Origin: DAIOXA01 sp050949165
Lineage (GTDB): Bacteria > Bacillota > Proteinivoracia > UBA4975
DNA length: 64,000 nt
Assembly (NCBI GenBank): GCA_050949165.1
Contig: JBMNFF010000009.1
Location: 253,984 to 317,983 of the forward strand
Direction: 5' to 3'
In this document: positions 33,497-42,029 of the stretch, piece by piece
Numbering within the stretch: the first letter of the stretch is position 1
Layout: each line of letters starts with the position of its first letter
The notes under the pieces: generated by a model
The model's database searches: none
What the model was told of the DNA's origin: nothing
Seen by the model: only the letters and a program-made list of their open reading frames with translations
Position numbers and translations under genes: made by a program

Positions 33497-34864
33497 GTGA
33501 GTCCCTTGATTTTCGCAGGATTTGTCCCCCATCCGCCCCTGCTCATCGAGGGCATCGGCGATGAAGAGAAGGGAGAGGTAGCCGAGACAGACCTGGCCTA
33601 CCGGGAATTTGCCCGGCGCCTGCAGGCAGCCTCTCCGACCACCGTGGTGATCGTCACTCCCCATGGCCCGGTGTTCTCCGACGCCTATACCATGGCGGGC
33701 TGGGAGACCCTCCAGGGAGACTTCGCACCCTTTGGTTCCCTGGTCTCCATGAGCTGGCCCAATGACAGGGACTATGTCGAGCGGGCCCAAACCCTGGCGG
33801 CGGCCAGGGACCTGCCCCTGGCGGCCCTGTCTGCCCGGGAGTTGGCCAGCCGCCGGCAGAGCACCGACCTGGACCACGGGACCATGCTGCCCCTCTGGTA
33901 CCTGGAGAAGGCCGGCTGGCGGGGCAAGGTGGTCTGCGTGCGCATCGGCGGCCTGTCCCCGGCCCAATGCCATGAGATCGGCAAGGTCCTGGCCCTGGCC
34001 GCCGGGGAAGAGAGGTGCGCCCTGGTGGCCAGCGGCGACCTGTCCCATTGCCTGACCCAGGGCGCCCCCTCGCCCTATAATCCCGCCGGCGCCCAATTTG
34101 ACCAGCTGATCCATCGGGCCTTAAAGGAAGGGGATTTTTCTGCCATCCTGGCCATTCCCCCCGACCTGCGCCAGCAGGCGGCGGAATGCGGCTGGCGGCC
34201 CTTGGTCACCCTGCTGGGCGCCTTGGATGGCCGTGCCTGCCGGAGCGAGGTCCTCAGCTACCAGGGCCCCTTTGGGGTGGGCTACTTGGTAGCCGCCTTC
34301 GAGCCCGGGCCCCTGGGCAGCGGCCCCAGCTTGGCGCCGCCGCAATCGCGGCCGGTGGATGCCAGTCCCCACACCCGGCTGGCCCGGGCGGCCATCCGCC
34401 ACTATCTGGACACCGGCAAGGAACTCCAGGTAAAGGCCCAGGCGCCCCTGGACAAGCGGGCTGCCGCCTTCGTCAGTTTAAAGCTGGACGATCAACTCCG
34501 CGGCTGCATCGGCACCATTGAGCCCAGGTACGCCAACCTGGCTCAGGAGATTGTCGCCAACGCCATCGCAGCCGCCAGCGAAGACCCCCGCTTTGAGCCG
34601 GTGACGGACGCCGAGCTGGACCAGATAACCATCAGCGTCGACGTGCTGTCCCCGCCGACCCCCGCCCAGTACTCCCGGCTGGATCCCGCCCGCCTGGGCC
34701 TCATCGCCCGCTGGCAGGGCAGGCAGGGGCTACTATTGCCCGACCTGCCCGGGGTGGATACCCCCCAAGAGCAGTTGCGAATCGTCTGTGCCAAGGCGGG
34801 CATTCCCTGGTCCAGGGCCCGGGAGGCTGAGCTCTTTACCTTCACGGTAGAGAGGTACCATTAG
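33497..34864 (+). CDS. amrA: AmmeMemoRadiSam protein A: LigB-like + AMMECR1 fusion
   Basis: 455 residues from a GTG with GGGAGGT upstream. Residues 1-275 form a class III extradiol dioxygenase (LigB/Memo-type) domain; metal-type residues include H in GFVPHPPLL, H in VTPHGPV and H in SGDLSHCL. Residues 290-455 form an AMMECR1 domain with LRGCIGT. The fusion is known in anaerobes as AmmeMemoRadiSam protein A. The next gene is its radical SAM partner, 1 nt away. The biochemical role is unknown. What is notable is its place between ornithine racemase and carbamate kinase, inside the sigma-54 operon. Confidence 0.88.
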   Translation: MSPLIFAGFVPHPPLLIEGIGDEEKGEVAETDLAYREFARRLQAASPTTVVIVTPHGPVFSDAYTMAGWETLQGDFAPFGSLVSMSWPNDRDYVERAQTLAAARDLPLAALSARELASRRQSTDLDHGTMLPLWYLEKAGWRGKVVCVRIGGLSPAQCHEIGKVLALAAGEERCALVASGDLSHCLTQGAPSPYNPAGAQFDQLIHRALKEGDFSAILAIPPDLRQQAAECGWRPLVTLLGALDGRACRSEVLSYQGPFGVGYLVAAFEPGPLGSGPSLAPPQSRPVDASPHTRLARAAIRHYLDTGKELQVKAQAPLDKRAAAFVSLKLDDQLRGCIGTIEPRYANLAQEIVANAIAAASEDPRFEPVTDAELDQITISVDVLSPPTPAQYSRLDPARLGLIARWQGRQGLLLPDLPGVDTPQEQLRIVCAKAGIPWSRAREAELFTFTVERYH

Positions 34865-34865
34865 G

Positions 34866-35852
34866 ATGAAGGAAGCTCGCTTCTGGGAAGCCTCGGCCCA
34901 GGGCAAGGTGCACTGCCGACTCTGCCCTCACCAGTGCAGGATCGCCCCCGGCGCCGGCGGCCGCTGCAATGTGCGCCACAACCGGGACGGCGTCCTCTAT
35001 GCCAGCAATTACGGAGTCATCAGCGGCCTGGCCCTGGACCCCATGGAAAAGAAACCCCTGTACCACTTTTATCCCGGCCGCCTGGTGCTGTCGGTGGGCT
35101 CCCGGGGCTGCAACCTGGCCTGCGGCTTCTGTCAGAATTGGGCCAGCGTCAGAGGCCAGGGCCCTGCCACCACCCTCACTGCCCAGGAGCTGGCTGACCT
35201 GGCCGCTGACCTCCAGGCCCGGGGCAACTGCGGCGTTGCCTTTACCTATACCGAGCCCCTGATGTGGTATGAATTCGTCCGGGATGCCGCTCCCCTGATC
35301 CGGGAGCGGGGGCTGGTGACCGTCCTGGTCACCAACGGCTTCATCGGGGCCCAGCCCTGGCAGGAGTTGCTGGAGCATATCGATGCCGTAAATATCGACC
35401 TCAAGGCCTATAGCGGGGACTTTTATCGGAAGCACTGCCAGGGCCGCCTGGAACCGGTGCAGCAAGCCATTGCCCTGGCCAAGGGCAAATGCCATCTGGA
35501 GATAACCACCCTCCTGGTGGAGGGGCACAATACCGAAGCTTCGGAGATCAGGGCCCTCAGCGCCTTCATCGCCGACCTGGACCCCAACATCCCCTTGCAC
35601 CTGTCCCGCTACCATCCCGCCCATCGCTGGCGGCAGCCGGCCACCGACCCCGACCTGGTCCGGCGGCTGGCCGAGGTGGCCCGGGAGCAGCTCAACTTTG
35701 TCTATACAGGCAATCTCCCGGATTCCTGGCAGGCTGAGACTCGCTGCCCCCATTGCGGCCAGGTCTTGATTCGCCGGGGTTATGATAAATGGGTTCATGT
35801 TGCAGGGGGGAATTGCCCCCGCTGCCAGCAGCCCGTCAATATCCACCTGTGA
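34866..35852 (+). CDS. amrS: AmmeMemoRadiSam radical SAM enzyme
   Basis: 328 residues. The radical SAM cluster motif C-x3-C-x2-C is in SRGCNLACGFCQNW near residue 77. An N-terminal cysteine pair (CRLCPHQC) and C-terminal pairs (CPHCGQ, CPRCQ) could bind a second metal or zinc. The family resembles pyruvate-formate-lyase activating enzymes. It starts 1 nt after the LigB-AMMECR1 gene and ends 14 nt before arcC, so it is co-expressed. Substrate unknown; the partner protein or an operon enzyme is a reasonable candidate. Confidence 0.9.
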   Translation: MKEARFWEASAQGKVHCRLCPHQCRIAPGAGGRCNVRHNRDGVLYASNYGVISGLALDPMEKKPLYHFYPGRLVLSVGSRGCNLACGFCQNWASVRGQGPATTLTAQELADLAADLQARGNCGVAFTYTEPLMWYEFVRDAAPLIRERGLVTVLVTNGFIGAQPWQELLEHIDAVNIDLKAYSGDFYRKHCQGRLEPVQQAIALAKGKCHLEITTLLVEGHNTEASEIRALSAFIADLDPNIPLHLSRYHPAHRWRQPATDPDLVRRLAEVAREQLNFVYTGNLPDSWQAETRCPHCGQVLIRRGYDKWVHVAGGNCPRCQQPVNIHL

Positions 35853-35866
35853 GAGGAGTGATTTTT

Positions 35867-36793
35867 ATGAAACGCGCGGTGGTCGCCCTGGGCGGCAATG
35901 CCATCCTCCGGCCAAAGGAAAGGGGAACCGCGGCCTCCCAGTTTGAAAATGTCCGCGCCACCTGCCGGCAATTGGCCGACCTGGTCCGCCGGGGTTACCA
36001 ATTGGTCATCACCCATGGCAACGGTCCCCAGGTGGGCAACATCCTCATCCAGAATGAGGAGGCCAAGGCCAAGGTTCCCCCCATGCCCTTGGATATTTGC
36101 GGCGCCCAGACCCAGGGTTTCATAGGCTATATGATCCAGCAGGCCCTGCAGGATTTGCTGCCCGGGCACAATGTGGGCACAGTCCTCACCCAGGTCCTGG
36201 TCGCCCTTGACGACCCCAGTTTTAACAACCCCACCAAGCCCATCGGTCCTTTCTATACCAAAGAGGAAGCTGAGCAGCTCCGGGCCGAAAAGGGATTTGC
36301 CATGGTGGAGGACAGCGGGCGCGGCTGGCGGCGGGTGGTTCCCTCTCCCGACCCCCAGGCCATCATCGAAAGGGAACTGGTCAGGTACTTGCTGGAAAAG
36401 GGCGCCGTGGTCATCGCCGCCGGCGGCGGCGGCATCCCGGTGGTCCGGGATGCCCAGGGCAAACTGCGGGGCGTGGAAGCCGTCATCGATAAAGACCTGG
36501 CCGGGCAGCGCCTGGCCATGGATGTCGGCGCAGACCTCTTGATCATCCTCACCGACGTGGAGGCGGTGGCCATTAACTGGGGAAAGCCTGACCAGCAATT
36601 CCTCCGGCGCCTGACGCTGACAGAAGCCCGCAGCTTGCTGGCCCAGGGCCACTTTCAGGCAGGCAGCATGGGCCCCAAGGTAGAGGCTGCAGTCCGCTTT
36701 GTCGAACAGGGCGGGGAAATGGCGGTTATCGCCCCCCTGACCAGGGCCAGCGATGCCGTCCAGGGTGATGCCGGAACCGTCATCACCCCTTAA
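35867..36793 (+). CDS. arcC: Carbamate kinase
   Basis: 308 residues from the ATG at 35867 with GAGAGGAGTG upstream; the longer open frame upstream overlaps the radical SAM gene and has no start signal. It belongs to the amino-acid kinase fold: VVALGGNAIL, THGNGPQVGN and AAGGGGIPVV. It transfers phosphate from carbamoyl phosphate to ADP, yielding ATP, ammonia and CO2. It is the last gene of the operon and links arginine or citrulline breakdown (source of ornithine and carbamoyl phosphate) to energy gain. No arginine deiminase or ornithine carbamoyltransferase is in this window. Confidence 0.94.
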   Translation: MKRAVVALGGNAILRPKERGTAASQFENVRATCRQLADLVRRGYQLVITHGNGPQVGNILIQNEEAKAKVPPMPLDICGAQTQGFIGYMIQQALQDLLPGHNVGTVLTQVLVALDDPSFNNPTKPIGPFYTKEEAEQLRAEKGFAMVEDSGRGWRRVVPSPDPQAIIERELVRYLLEKGAVVIAAGGGGIPVVRDAQGKLRGVEAVIDKDLAGQRLAMDVGADLLIILTDVEAVAINWGKPDQQFLRRLTLTEARSLLAQGHFQAGSMGPKVEAAVRFVEQGGEMAVIAPLTRASDAVQGDAGTVITP

Positions 36794-36827
36794 CCGGGTG
36801 GCAGGCCTGCCGGTTGCCATTCCCAAC

Positions 36828-36854
36828 AAAAAAACCCGCAGCCTGTGCTGCGGG
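36828..36854 (-). terminator. Terminator of the rocB-like gene
   Basis: CCCGCAGC / GCTGCGGG stem with a CTGT loop; on the minus strand it is followed by seven T. It lies between two convergent operons and probably also stops arcC transcripts partly. Confidence 0.82.
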
Positions 36855-36866
36855 CCGTAAGCCTCA

Positions 36867-38513
36867 TCATCCCAGCAGTTTCATGATGGTCTCATAGACC
36901 AGGGTGGGCGCGACCTTAAAGGAGTAGTCCTTCTCCAGCCGCTCGGTAAATTTATGCGCGTCCTTGCCAAAGGGGCCGATGTTGACCACGGGCAGGTTCA
37001 GCCTTTGCATCTCTTCCAGGGGCAAGCTGTACTTTGCCCCGAATCCGGGCATGTTCTGTTTGAGGGAATCCACCGCGTCTTTTTCCTGGGGGGCGGCGGC
37101 ATAGCTCAAATCGGAGATATAGGGGTAGAACTTTCTCATCTTGATATCATAAGGGGAATCGGTTTCCCGGATTACCTCGCCGACGGCGTCCAGGAGCTTT
37201 TTCTCCAGGGGCGTCTCCCCTTTGACGTAGATGTGGGGGTAATAGGGCGGCGAATAATAGGCCACCACCACCGGGTCCTGATCGGACCACATGCTGTGCA
37301 GGGTTTCCACCATGCGCAGGGCAAAGGCTCGCTCATCGATGCTGCCGTCGGCCAGGAGCTCCTGCTGCAGGGCCTGCATTTTCTCATCCACTTCCCGGCC
37401 CTTCTCTACCTTGACCCGCTGGTACAACTCGTGATAAGAGATGACCCGGGGCCGCCAGGGCAGCTCTTCGTGGGGGAAGCCGCTGGCATGACAATACTTC
37501 TTATACTCTTCATTGAGGCTGTCTACCACCTTCTGGAAGGCTATCCTGGCCCCATCCATTACCTTATCTAAAACCTGATCGGGAGCGCTGCTATGGGTGC
37601 CGTAGTTGAAGTAGAGGTAGCTGGTCTTGGCTGTTTGGACCGAATACTCTTGTTTCAAATCCTGTTGCCGGAGGGAAATGGGCGGCACGGTAACCTCGCC
37701 TTCGGCCTCATCGCAGTACTTGGTGTTAAAATCGATTTCCTGGAGAATTGCCGAGGATATGTGGTTTGGATCCAGCCCTTTAAAAGGATCGCCGCAGTGG
37801 GCTTCCGAGCCGACGATGAAAAAGCTGGGCATCAATTTACCAATGGTGCCGACATATATGTACCTGGTGGTATCGCCCTCAAACCTGGGAGCACTGTAGT
37901 CGGTATCCAGGACGGCCAGGTACTCGAGGCCTTCCTGCTCCTGCAGGCGGATTAATTCCGGGACCACCGAGAGCATGCCTCCGGAGTTACCTTCTTCGTC
38001 GCAGACGCCGGCAAAAATGAGGTTGCCCGCAAAATTCTCCACATCCTCGGAGATGTATTCCATTATCGTCATCAGGGTGGCAACTCCACACTTCATGTCG
38101 AATATCCCTCTGCCAAAGAGGTATTCTCCCGATTCCAGGTCTTTCAAGACTTCTTCCGAAAGGGTGAGTTCTTTTATCCGCTTGGCCAGCTCCAGGGGTT
38201 GGGTGGCGTACTCTTCCAAAATACCGTAGTCGGAAGTGCCCACGGTATCGGTGTGCCCGATGAGCACCACGGTTTTCTTGCTATTCCCCTTCTCTCCTTT
38301 TAGCCAGGCCAGGACGCTTTTTCTTCCCAGGGGGTCGTTTTGCACCGGGACATACTTTACCTTTTCGGGATGGGCTTTAAAATAGTTCATTTGCCCGAAC
38401 CTGTCGTAGATCCGCTCCACGACATTATTTTCTTCCCTTGTCCCGACGATGCTGCGGATTCCCGCCAATTCCAAGGTGAGCGCTTCAATCTTAGCACTGA
38501 AATTGCCCTTCAC
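36867..38513 (-). CDS. rocB: RocB-like M20 metallohydrolase (arginine utilisation)
   Basis: 548 residues, long for the M20 family and matching RocB. Metal-site motifs: VVLIGHTDTVGTSDYG (H and D ligands near 90), GRGIFDMKCG (D near 138) and CDEEGNSGG (catalytic and ligand E near 171). A long insert and a C-terminal region distinguish RocB from ArgE/DapE. RocB is part of arginine catabolism in Bacillus, but its substrate is not firmly known. AGGAGGTAC precedes the ATG. It is transcribed toward arcC, opposite to the ornithine operon. I see no sigma-54 promoter upstream. Confidence 0.82.
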   Translation of the reverse strand: MKGNFSAKIEALTLELAGIRSIVGTREENNVVERIYDRFGQMNYFKAHPEKVKYVPVQNDPLGRKSVLAWLKGEKGNSKKTVVLIGHTDTVGTSDYGILEEYATQPLELAKRIKELTLSEEVLKDLESGEYLFGRGIFDMKCGVATLMTIMEYISEDVENFAGNLIFAGVCDEEGNSGGMLSVVPELIRLQEQEGLEYLAVLDTDYSAPRFEGDTTRYIYVGTIGKLMPSFFIVGSEAHCGDPFKGLDPNHISSAILQEIDFNTKYCDEAEGEVTVPPISLRQQDLKQEYSVQTAKTSYLYFNYGTHSSAPDQVLDKVMDGARIAFQKVVDSLNEEYKKYCHASGFPHEELPWRPRVISYHELYQRVKVEKGREVDEKMQALQQELLADGSIDERAFALRMVETLHSMWSDQDPVVVAYYSPPYYPHIYVKGETPLEKKLLDAVGEVIRETDSPYDIKMRKFYPYISDLSYAAAPQEKDAVDSLKQNMPGFGAKYSLPLEEMQRLNLPVVNIGPFGKDAHKFTERLEKDYSFKVAPTLVYETIMKLLG

Positions 38514-38777
38514 TTTGTACCTCCTGTAATCTTAATAAAGATGATAAAGCTGTCACTCTGACTAATCTTTGCCAATACCATAACAATCCTATCATATTTT
38601 GGCGAATTGTTGTAGCGTGTCGGGGCAGCCCTTCAGTTGCGCATATTTATACCCAATTCTGGCTGGGTATGGTAAACTATTAATGGCAATTCAGCTGCTC
38701 CGGGCTCCAGAGAGCATCTCCATGCACTCTGGCCCTTGATTTTGAAAATATCCGGTTCTTTCTTCAGGGAAAGGGGG

Positions 38778-38945
38778 CGATGCCGAGATTCCATCGGGGC
38801 CATGACCAAGACCATGGCCGCACCGGACAAGCTATCGGTCCGGCGATTGCTCACTGTGACGGACCCCGAAACGAATTGCGATTGACCTTGCTCTTGCCAC
38901 AAGGACAATCGCGGCGCCTCAACCTTAATCGGAAAGCCGATGAGG
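38778..38945 (+). ncRNA. Highly structured leader before the GTPase gene
   Basis: The 461-bp gap between the divergent genes has no credible ORF but carries a run of hairpins. CGATG/CATCG spans 38778-38796 and GGCCATG/CATGGCC spans 38798-38819. CCGGAC/GTCCGG spans 38823-38843. GCGATTGaCCTTG/CAAGGaCAATCGC spans 38878-38912, 12 bp with one mismatch. ATCGG/CCGAT spans 38928-38941. GGTCCG (38837-38842) can instead pair with CGGACC (38860-38865), excluding the third hairpin. The structure ends 33 nt before the start codon. It fits an uncharacterised cis-regulatory RNA; I recognise no known riboswitch class. Confidence 0.5.
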
Positions 38946-38974
38946 AAATACTATTTCAGTAGAGGAGGATTTCG

Positions 38975-40285
38975 TTGGCAATCAAAGTCATTATTATGGG
39001 AGCTGCTGGTCGAGATTTTCACAACTTCAACGTCTATTTCCGGGATAACGAGGCCTATGAAGTGGTGGCCTTTACCGCTACCCAGATTCCGGATATCGAG
39101 GGCCGGGTGTATCCGCCGGTGCTTGCAGGCAAACTCTATCCCCAGGGCATTCCCATTCACGCCGAAGAAGAGCTTCCCCGCCTGATCAAAGAACACAATG
39201 TCCAACAGGTAGTATTTGCCTACAGCGACGTTCCCTATCCCACCCTCATGAACAAGGCCTCAATTGCCTTGGCAGCAGGGGCAGATTTCCGGCTCATGGG
39301 TCCGGGCACAACAGCCCTCAAGTCCAGCAAGCCCGTGATTGCTGTAACGGCTGTTCGGACTGGAGTGGGCAAGAGCCAAACCACCCGCAAAGTCTGCGCC
39401 ATCCTTCAGGAAATGGGCAAAAAAGTCGTTGCCGTCCGGCACCCCATGCCCTATGGCGATTTGAGCAAGCAAGTTTGCCAGCGCTTTGCCACCTATGCCG
39501 ACCTGGATCTGCATGAGTGCACCATCGAAGAGCGGGAAGAGTACGAACCCCATATTGATGCAGGCGTCATCGTCTACGCTGGCGTCGACTATGCCAAGAT
39601 TCTCGCCGAAGCTGAGAAAGAGGCTGACGTCATCATCTGGGACGGCGGCAATAACGACTTTTCATTCTATCAGTCCGACCTGTACATCACCCTGGTCGAC
39701 CCCCACCGTCCCGGCCACGAACTGAACTATCACCCCGGCGAGGTAAATATGCGGCTGGCTGACGTGGTCATCATCAATAAGATAGAGACCGCCTCCCCCG
39801 AAGGCATCAACACCGTCCGCAAGAGCATTGAAAAGTGCTGTCCCGATGCCACGGTAATCGAGGGGGCTTCACCGATATTCGTTGAGGATGGGCACCTGAT
39901 TAAGGGCAAGCGAGTCCTGGTCGTCGAAGATGGCCCCACCCTCACCCACGGCGAAATGGAATACGGCGCCGGCGTCGTTGCGGCGAGAAAATATGGCGCT
40001 GCCGAGCTGGTGGATCCCCGGCCCTGGGCTGTAGGGAGCATCAAGACCACCTTTGAAAACAACCCCCACATTGGCAACCTCTTGCCGGCCATGGGTTATG
40101 GCGCCCGGCAAATCCAGGAGCTGGAGAAGACCATCAACGCCGTTGACTGCGATTTGGTGCTGGTGGCAACTCCCATCGACCTCACCCGGGTCTTAAAGAT
40201 CGGCAAGCCGGCTGTCCGGGCCAGCTACGCCCTCCAGGAGATCGGCAAGCCGACCCTGTATGACGTCCTTGAAAGATTCAAATAA
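38975..40285 (+). CDS. Cyclic-2,3-diphosphoglycerate-synthetase-like GTPase
   Basis: 436 residues from a TTG with AGAGGAGG upstream. A Rossmann-like N-terminal domain (IIMGAAGRDFHNFNVYFRD) precedes a P-loop domain with VTAVRTGVGKSQTT near residue 130 and IIWDGGNNDF near 225. VVIINKIETA near 265 is an NKxE-type guanine motif. The family is annotated after archaeal cyclic 2,3-DPG synthetase, but bacterial members often sit with purine, carbamate or amino-acid catabolic genes and their reaction is unproven. A strongly folded leader precedes it, suggesting RNA-level control. A terminator follows 7 nt after the stop. Confidence 0.82.
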   Translation: MAIKVIIMGAAGRDFHNFNVYFRDNEAYEVVAFTATQIPDIEGRVYPPVLAGKLYPQGIPIHAEEELPRLIKEHNVQQVVFAYSDVPYPTLMNKASIALAAGADFRLMGPGTTALKSSKPVIAVTAVRTGVGKSQTTRKVCAILQEMGKKVVAVRHPMPYGDLSKQVCQRFATYADLDLHECTIEEREEYEPHIDAGVIVYAGVDYAKILAEAEKEADVIIWDGGNNDFSFYQSDLYITLVDPHRPGHELNYHPGEVNMRLADVVIINKIETASPEGINTVRKSIEKCCPDATVIEGASPIFVEDGHLIKGKRVLVVEDGPTLTHGEMEYGAGVVAARKYGAAELVDPRPWAVGSIKTTFENNPHIGNLLPAMGYGARQIQELEKTINAVDCDLVLVATPIDLTRVLKIGKPAVRASYALQEIGKPTLYDVLERFK

Positions 40286-40291
40286 TAGAAC

Positions 40292-40316
40292 AGGAGCCCA
40301 TTGAGGCTCCTTTTTT
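40292..40316 (+). terminator. Terminator after the GTPase gene
   Basis: AGGAGCC / GGCTCCT stem with a 6-nt loop and a T6 tract. Confidence 0.88.
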
Positions 40317-40377
40317 CCGGGCTCAGCAGGTTTTTTTTCTCTTTTCGGCGAAATTCTATGCCAAGGAGATGATGAGG

Positions 40378-40596
40378 GTGAAACTGCTTATCAACTGTCG
40401 CGATGATTATGAGGCCAATGTCATCGAGGGACTGCTGAAAGTGGCGGGCATCCCCGTCCATAAGCAGTATCGCGGGATTGGCGAAGCCATGAAGTTTTTC
40501 GCAGGAGTCGGCCAGGACATCGACATCTATGTGCCGGCAGACCGCCTGGAGGAGGCCCGTCTTCTCCTGGAAAGCAGTCACGAACTGGACGAATAA
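40378..40596 (+). CDS. DUF2007 small protein
   Basis: 72 residues from the GTG at 40378, with AAGGAG 9 nt upstream. ATGs at 40369 and 40372 also exist but sit on or too near that site. The pattern KLLINCRDDYEANVIEGLLK...IPVHKQYRG...DIDIYVPADRLEEARLLL matches the DUF2007 ferredoxin-like fold. Such proteins are called putative signal-transducing, with no established role. It precedes the TldD/PmbA pair. Confidence 0.8.
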   Translation: MKLLINCRDDYEANVIEGLLKVAGIPVHKQYRGIGEAMKFFAGVGQDIDIYVPADRLEEARLLLESSHELDE

Positions 40597-40637
40597 GGCG
40601 ATTCGACAATAAATTGCCTGGGAAATCGAGATTTGAC

Positions 40638-42029
40638 ATGGGGGCGAGTCCATTGGAAAAACTACTTGAATATGGACTGGAGTTGGCCGGGGCGGCGGGG
40701 GCGGAATTTGCGGAGCTCCTGGCAACCTCTGGCGAGGTAATGGAGATGCGGATGGAAAACGGCTCCCCCTGGACGGAAACCCGCAAGGAAGGGGGCCTTT
40801 CTGTCCGGGTCCTCAAGGCGGGCAGATGGGGTTTCGCCTCCTGTCCCGCCGGCGGCAAGGCGGTGGTGAAGGCCCTGGTGGCCTCAGCCCTGGCGGCGGC
40901 AGAATTTTCCCCGGGGCCTCTGCGTCCCATCGGTCCGGGCGCCGTCGATTCCGGCCAGGACCACTGGCAAGGTCCCTGTGCCGTCGACCCCTTTTCCCTG
41001 CCGCCCGCAGAGCTGAGGGACGTCCTGAGGGAAGCAGATGAGGCCATGGCCGCCGTCGGCAGCCTGGACCGGTTTGCCTTCCTCCGCTTCCGGCGGGAGA
41101 ACAGATTCTATGTCAACAGTCGGGGCGCGCGGCTTTCTCAAACCAAGACCCTCAGCGGCGGCGGTGTCCGGGCACAGACCGTTGCCCAGGGCCGGTTGCT
41201 TCAGCGCTCTTGGCCTGCCCCCGGCGGCAGCTATGCCGGCCAGGGCTACGAATACATTCAGGAACTGGACCTCCCCGGCAACGCCCGGCGCCTGGCCGGA
41301 GAAGCTCTGGCCCTGGAAAAGGCGCCGCCTTGCCCCGCCGGCATTGTCGATTTGATTCTCCAGGGGTCGTTCCTGGCGGCGCAGCTTCACCACTCCCTGG
41401 CCCGCCGGGCGTTGCTGGGGGAACCGGGTTCCGTTCCGCCCCAGCGGGCCGACAATTTTAGCCTGGGGTCAGCCCTTTTGAACGTCGATGCCGATGCCCG
41501 CTTGCCCGGAGGCGCAGGCAGTTATGCGTACGACTGGGAGGGGGTACCCGCCCAAACCGTCTCCCTGGTCCGCGGGGGCCGGCTTGTCCAGTACTGTTCA
41601 GGGCGAATGGCTGCTGCCATCGGGCGCAAGAGCACCGGAGCCATGCGCTCCCATTCTTATCAGAGCCCGCCCCGCCCCTGTCTCAGCAACCTGGTCCTTC
41701 ATCCCGGCGCCGGTTCCCTGCAAGACCTGGTGGCGGGAGTAGAGCGGGGGCTCCTCCTGGATACCGTCAGCGCCATTGCCCCGGGCCCCCAGCTTCAGGA
41801 CTTTGTCGCCCGGGCCGAGGCGGGCTGGCTCATCGAGAAGGGGAAGCTGCGCCAGATGGTGGGGGCTCCCATTTTCCGCGGCTATCCCACCGCATTCTGG
41901 AGCGGCTGCGACGCAGTGGCCGGGTCCCGGGAACAGCAGTATCTGGGAATGCTGGAAGAGGGGATTCCCGTGGGTTACCTGGTGGCGCCGGTGCGAATTC
42001 GCGGCGTGAAAGTAGGTGCCAGCTTATGA
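40638..42029 (+). CDS. TldD/PmbA-family protein with degenerate metal motif
   Basis: 463 residues from the ATG at 40638; TTGs at 40614 and 40653 are alternatives, and none has a strong ribosome-binding site. The family fold is clear: an N-terminal PmbA/TldD domain, and later DARLPGGAGSYAYDWEGVPAQ, STGAMRSHSYQSPPRP and a gatekeeper-type C-terminus. TldD's zinc motif HExxxH, expected near residue 250, reads HHSLARR here, so the glutamate and second histidine are missing. In E. coli, TldD and TldE(PmbA) form a heterodimeric protease in which only TldD binds zinc. Here the next gene is also PmbA-like, so an active subunit is not evident in the pair. It overlaps the next gene by 4 nt. Confidence 0.85.
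   Translation: MGASPLEKLLEYGLELAGAAGAEFAELLATSGEVMEMRMENGSPWTETRKEGGLSVRVLKAGRWGFASCPAGGKAVVKALVASALAAAEFSPGPLRPIGPGAVDSGQDHWQGPCAVDPFSLPPAELRDVLREADEAMAAVGSLDRFAFLRFRRENRFYVNSRGARLSQTKTLSGGGVRAQTVAQGRLLQRSWPAPGGSYAGQGYEYIQELDLPGNARRLAGEALALEKAPPCPAGIVDLILQGSFLAAQLHHSLARRALLGEPGSVPPQRADNFSLGSALLNVDADARLPGGAGSYAYDWEGVPAQTVSLVRGGRLVQYCSGRMAAAIGRKSTGAMRSHSYQSPPRPCLSNLVLHPGAGSLQDLVAGVERGLLLDTVSAIAPGPQLQDFVARAEAGWLIEKGKLRQMVGAPIFRGYPTAFWSGCDAVAGSREQQYLGMLEEGIPVGYLVAPVRIRGVKVGASL

Noticed and set aside
25709..36829. Long minus-strand open frames opposite the ornithine operon
   Set aside because: They are shadows caused by GC-rich third positions; they show no motifs or start signals.
38684..38699. 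Third sigma-54 promoter (TGGCAATTCAGCTGCT)
   Set aside because: GG and GC have the right spacing but three other consensus positions fail and it lies 277 bp from the next start codon.
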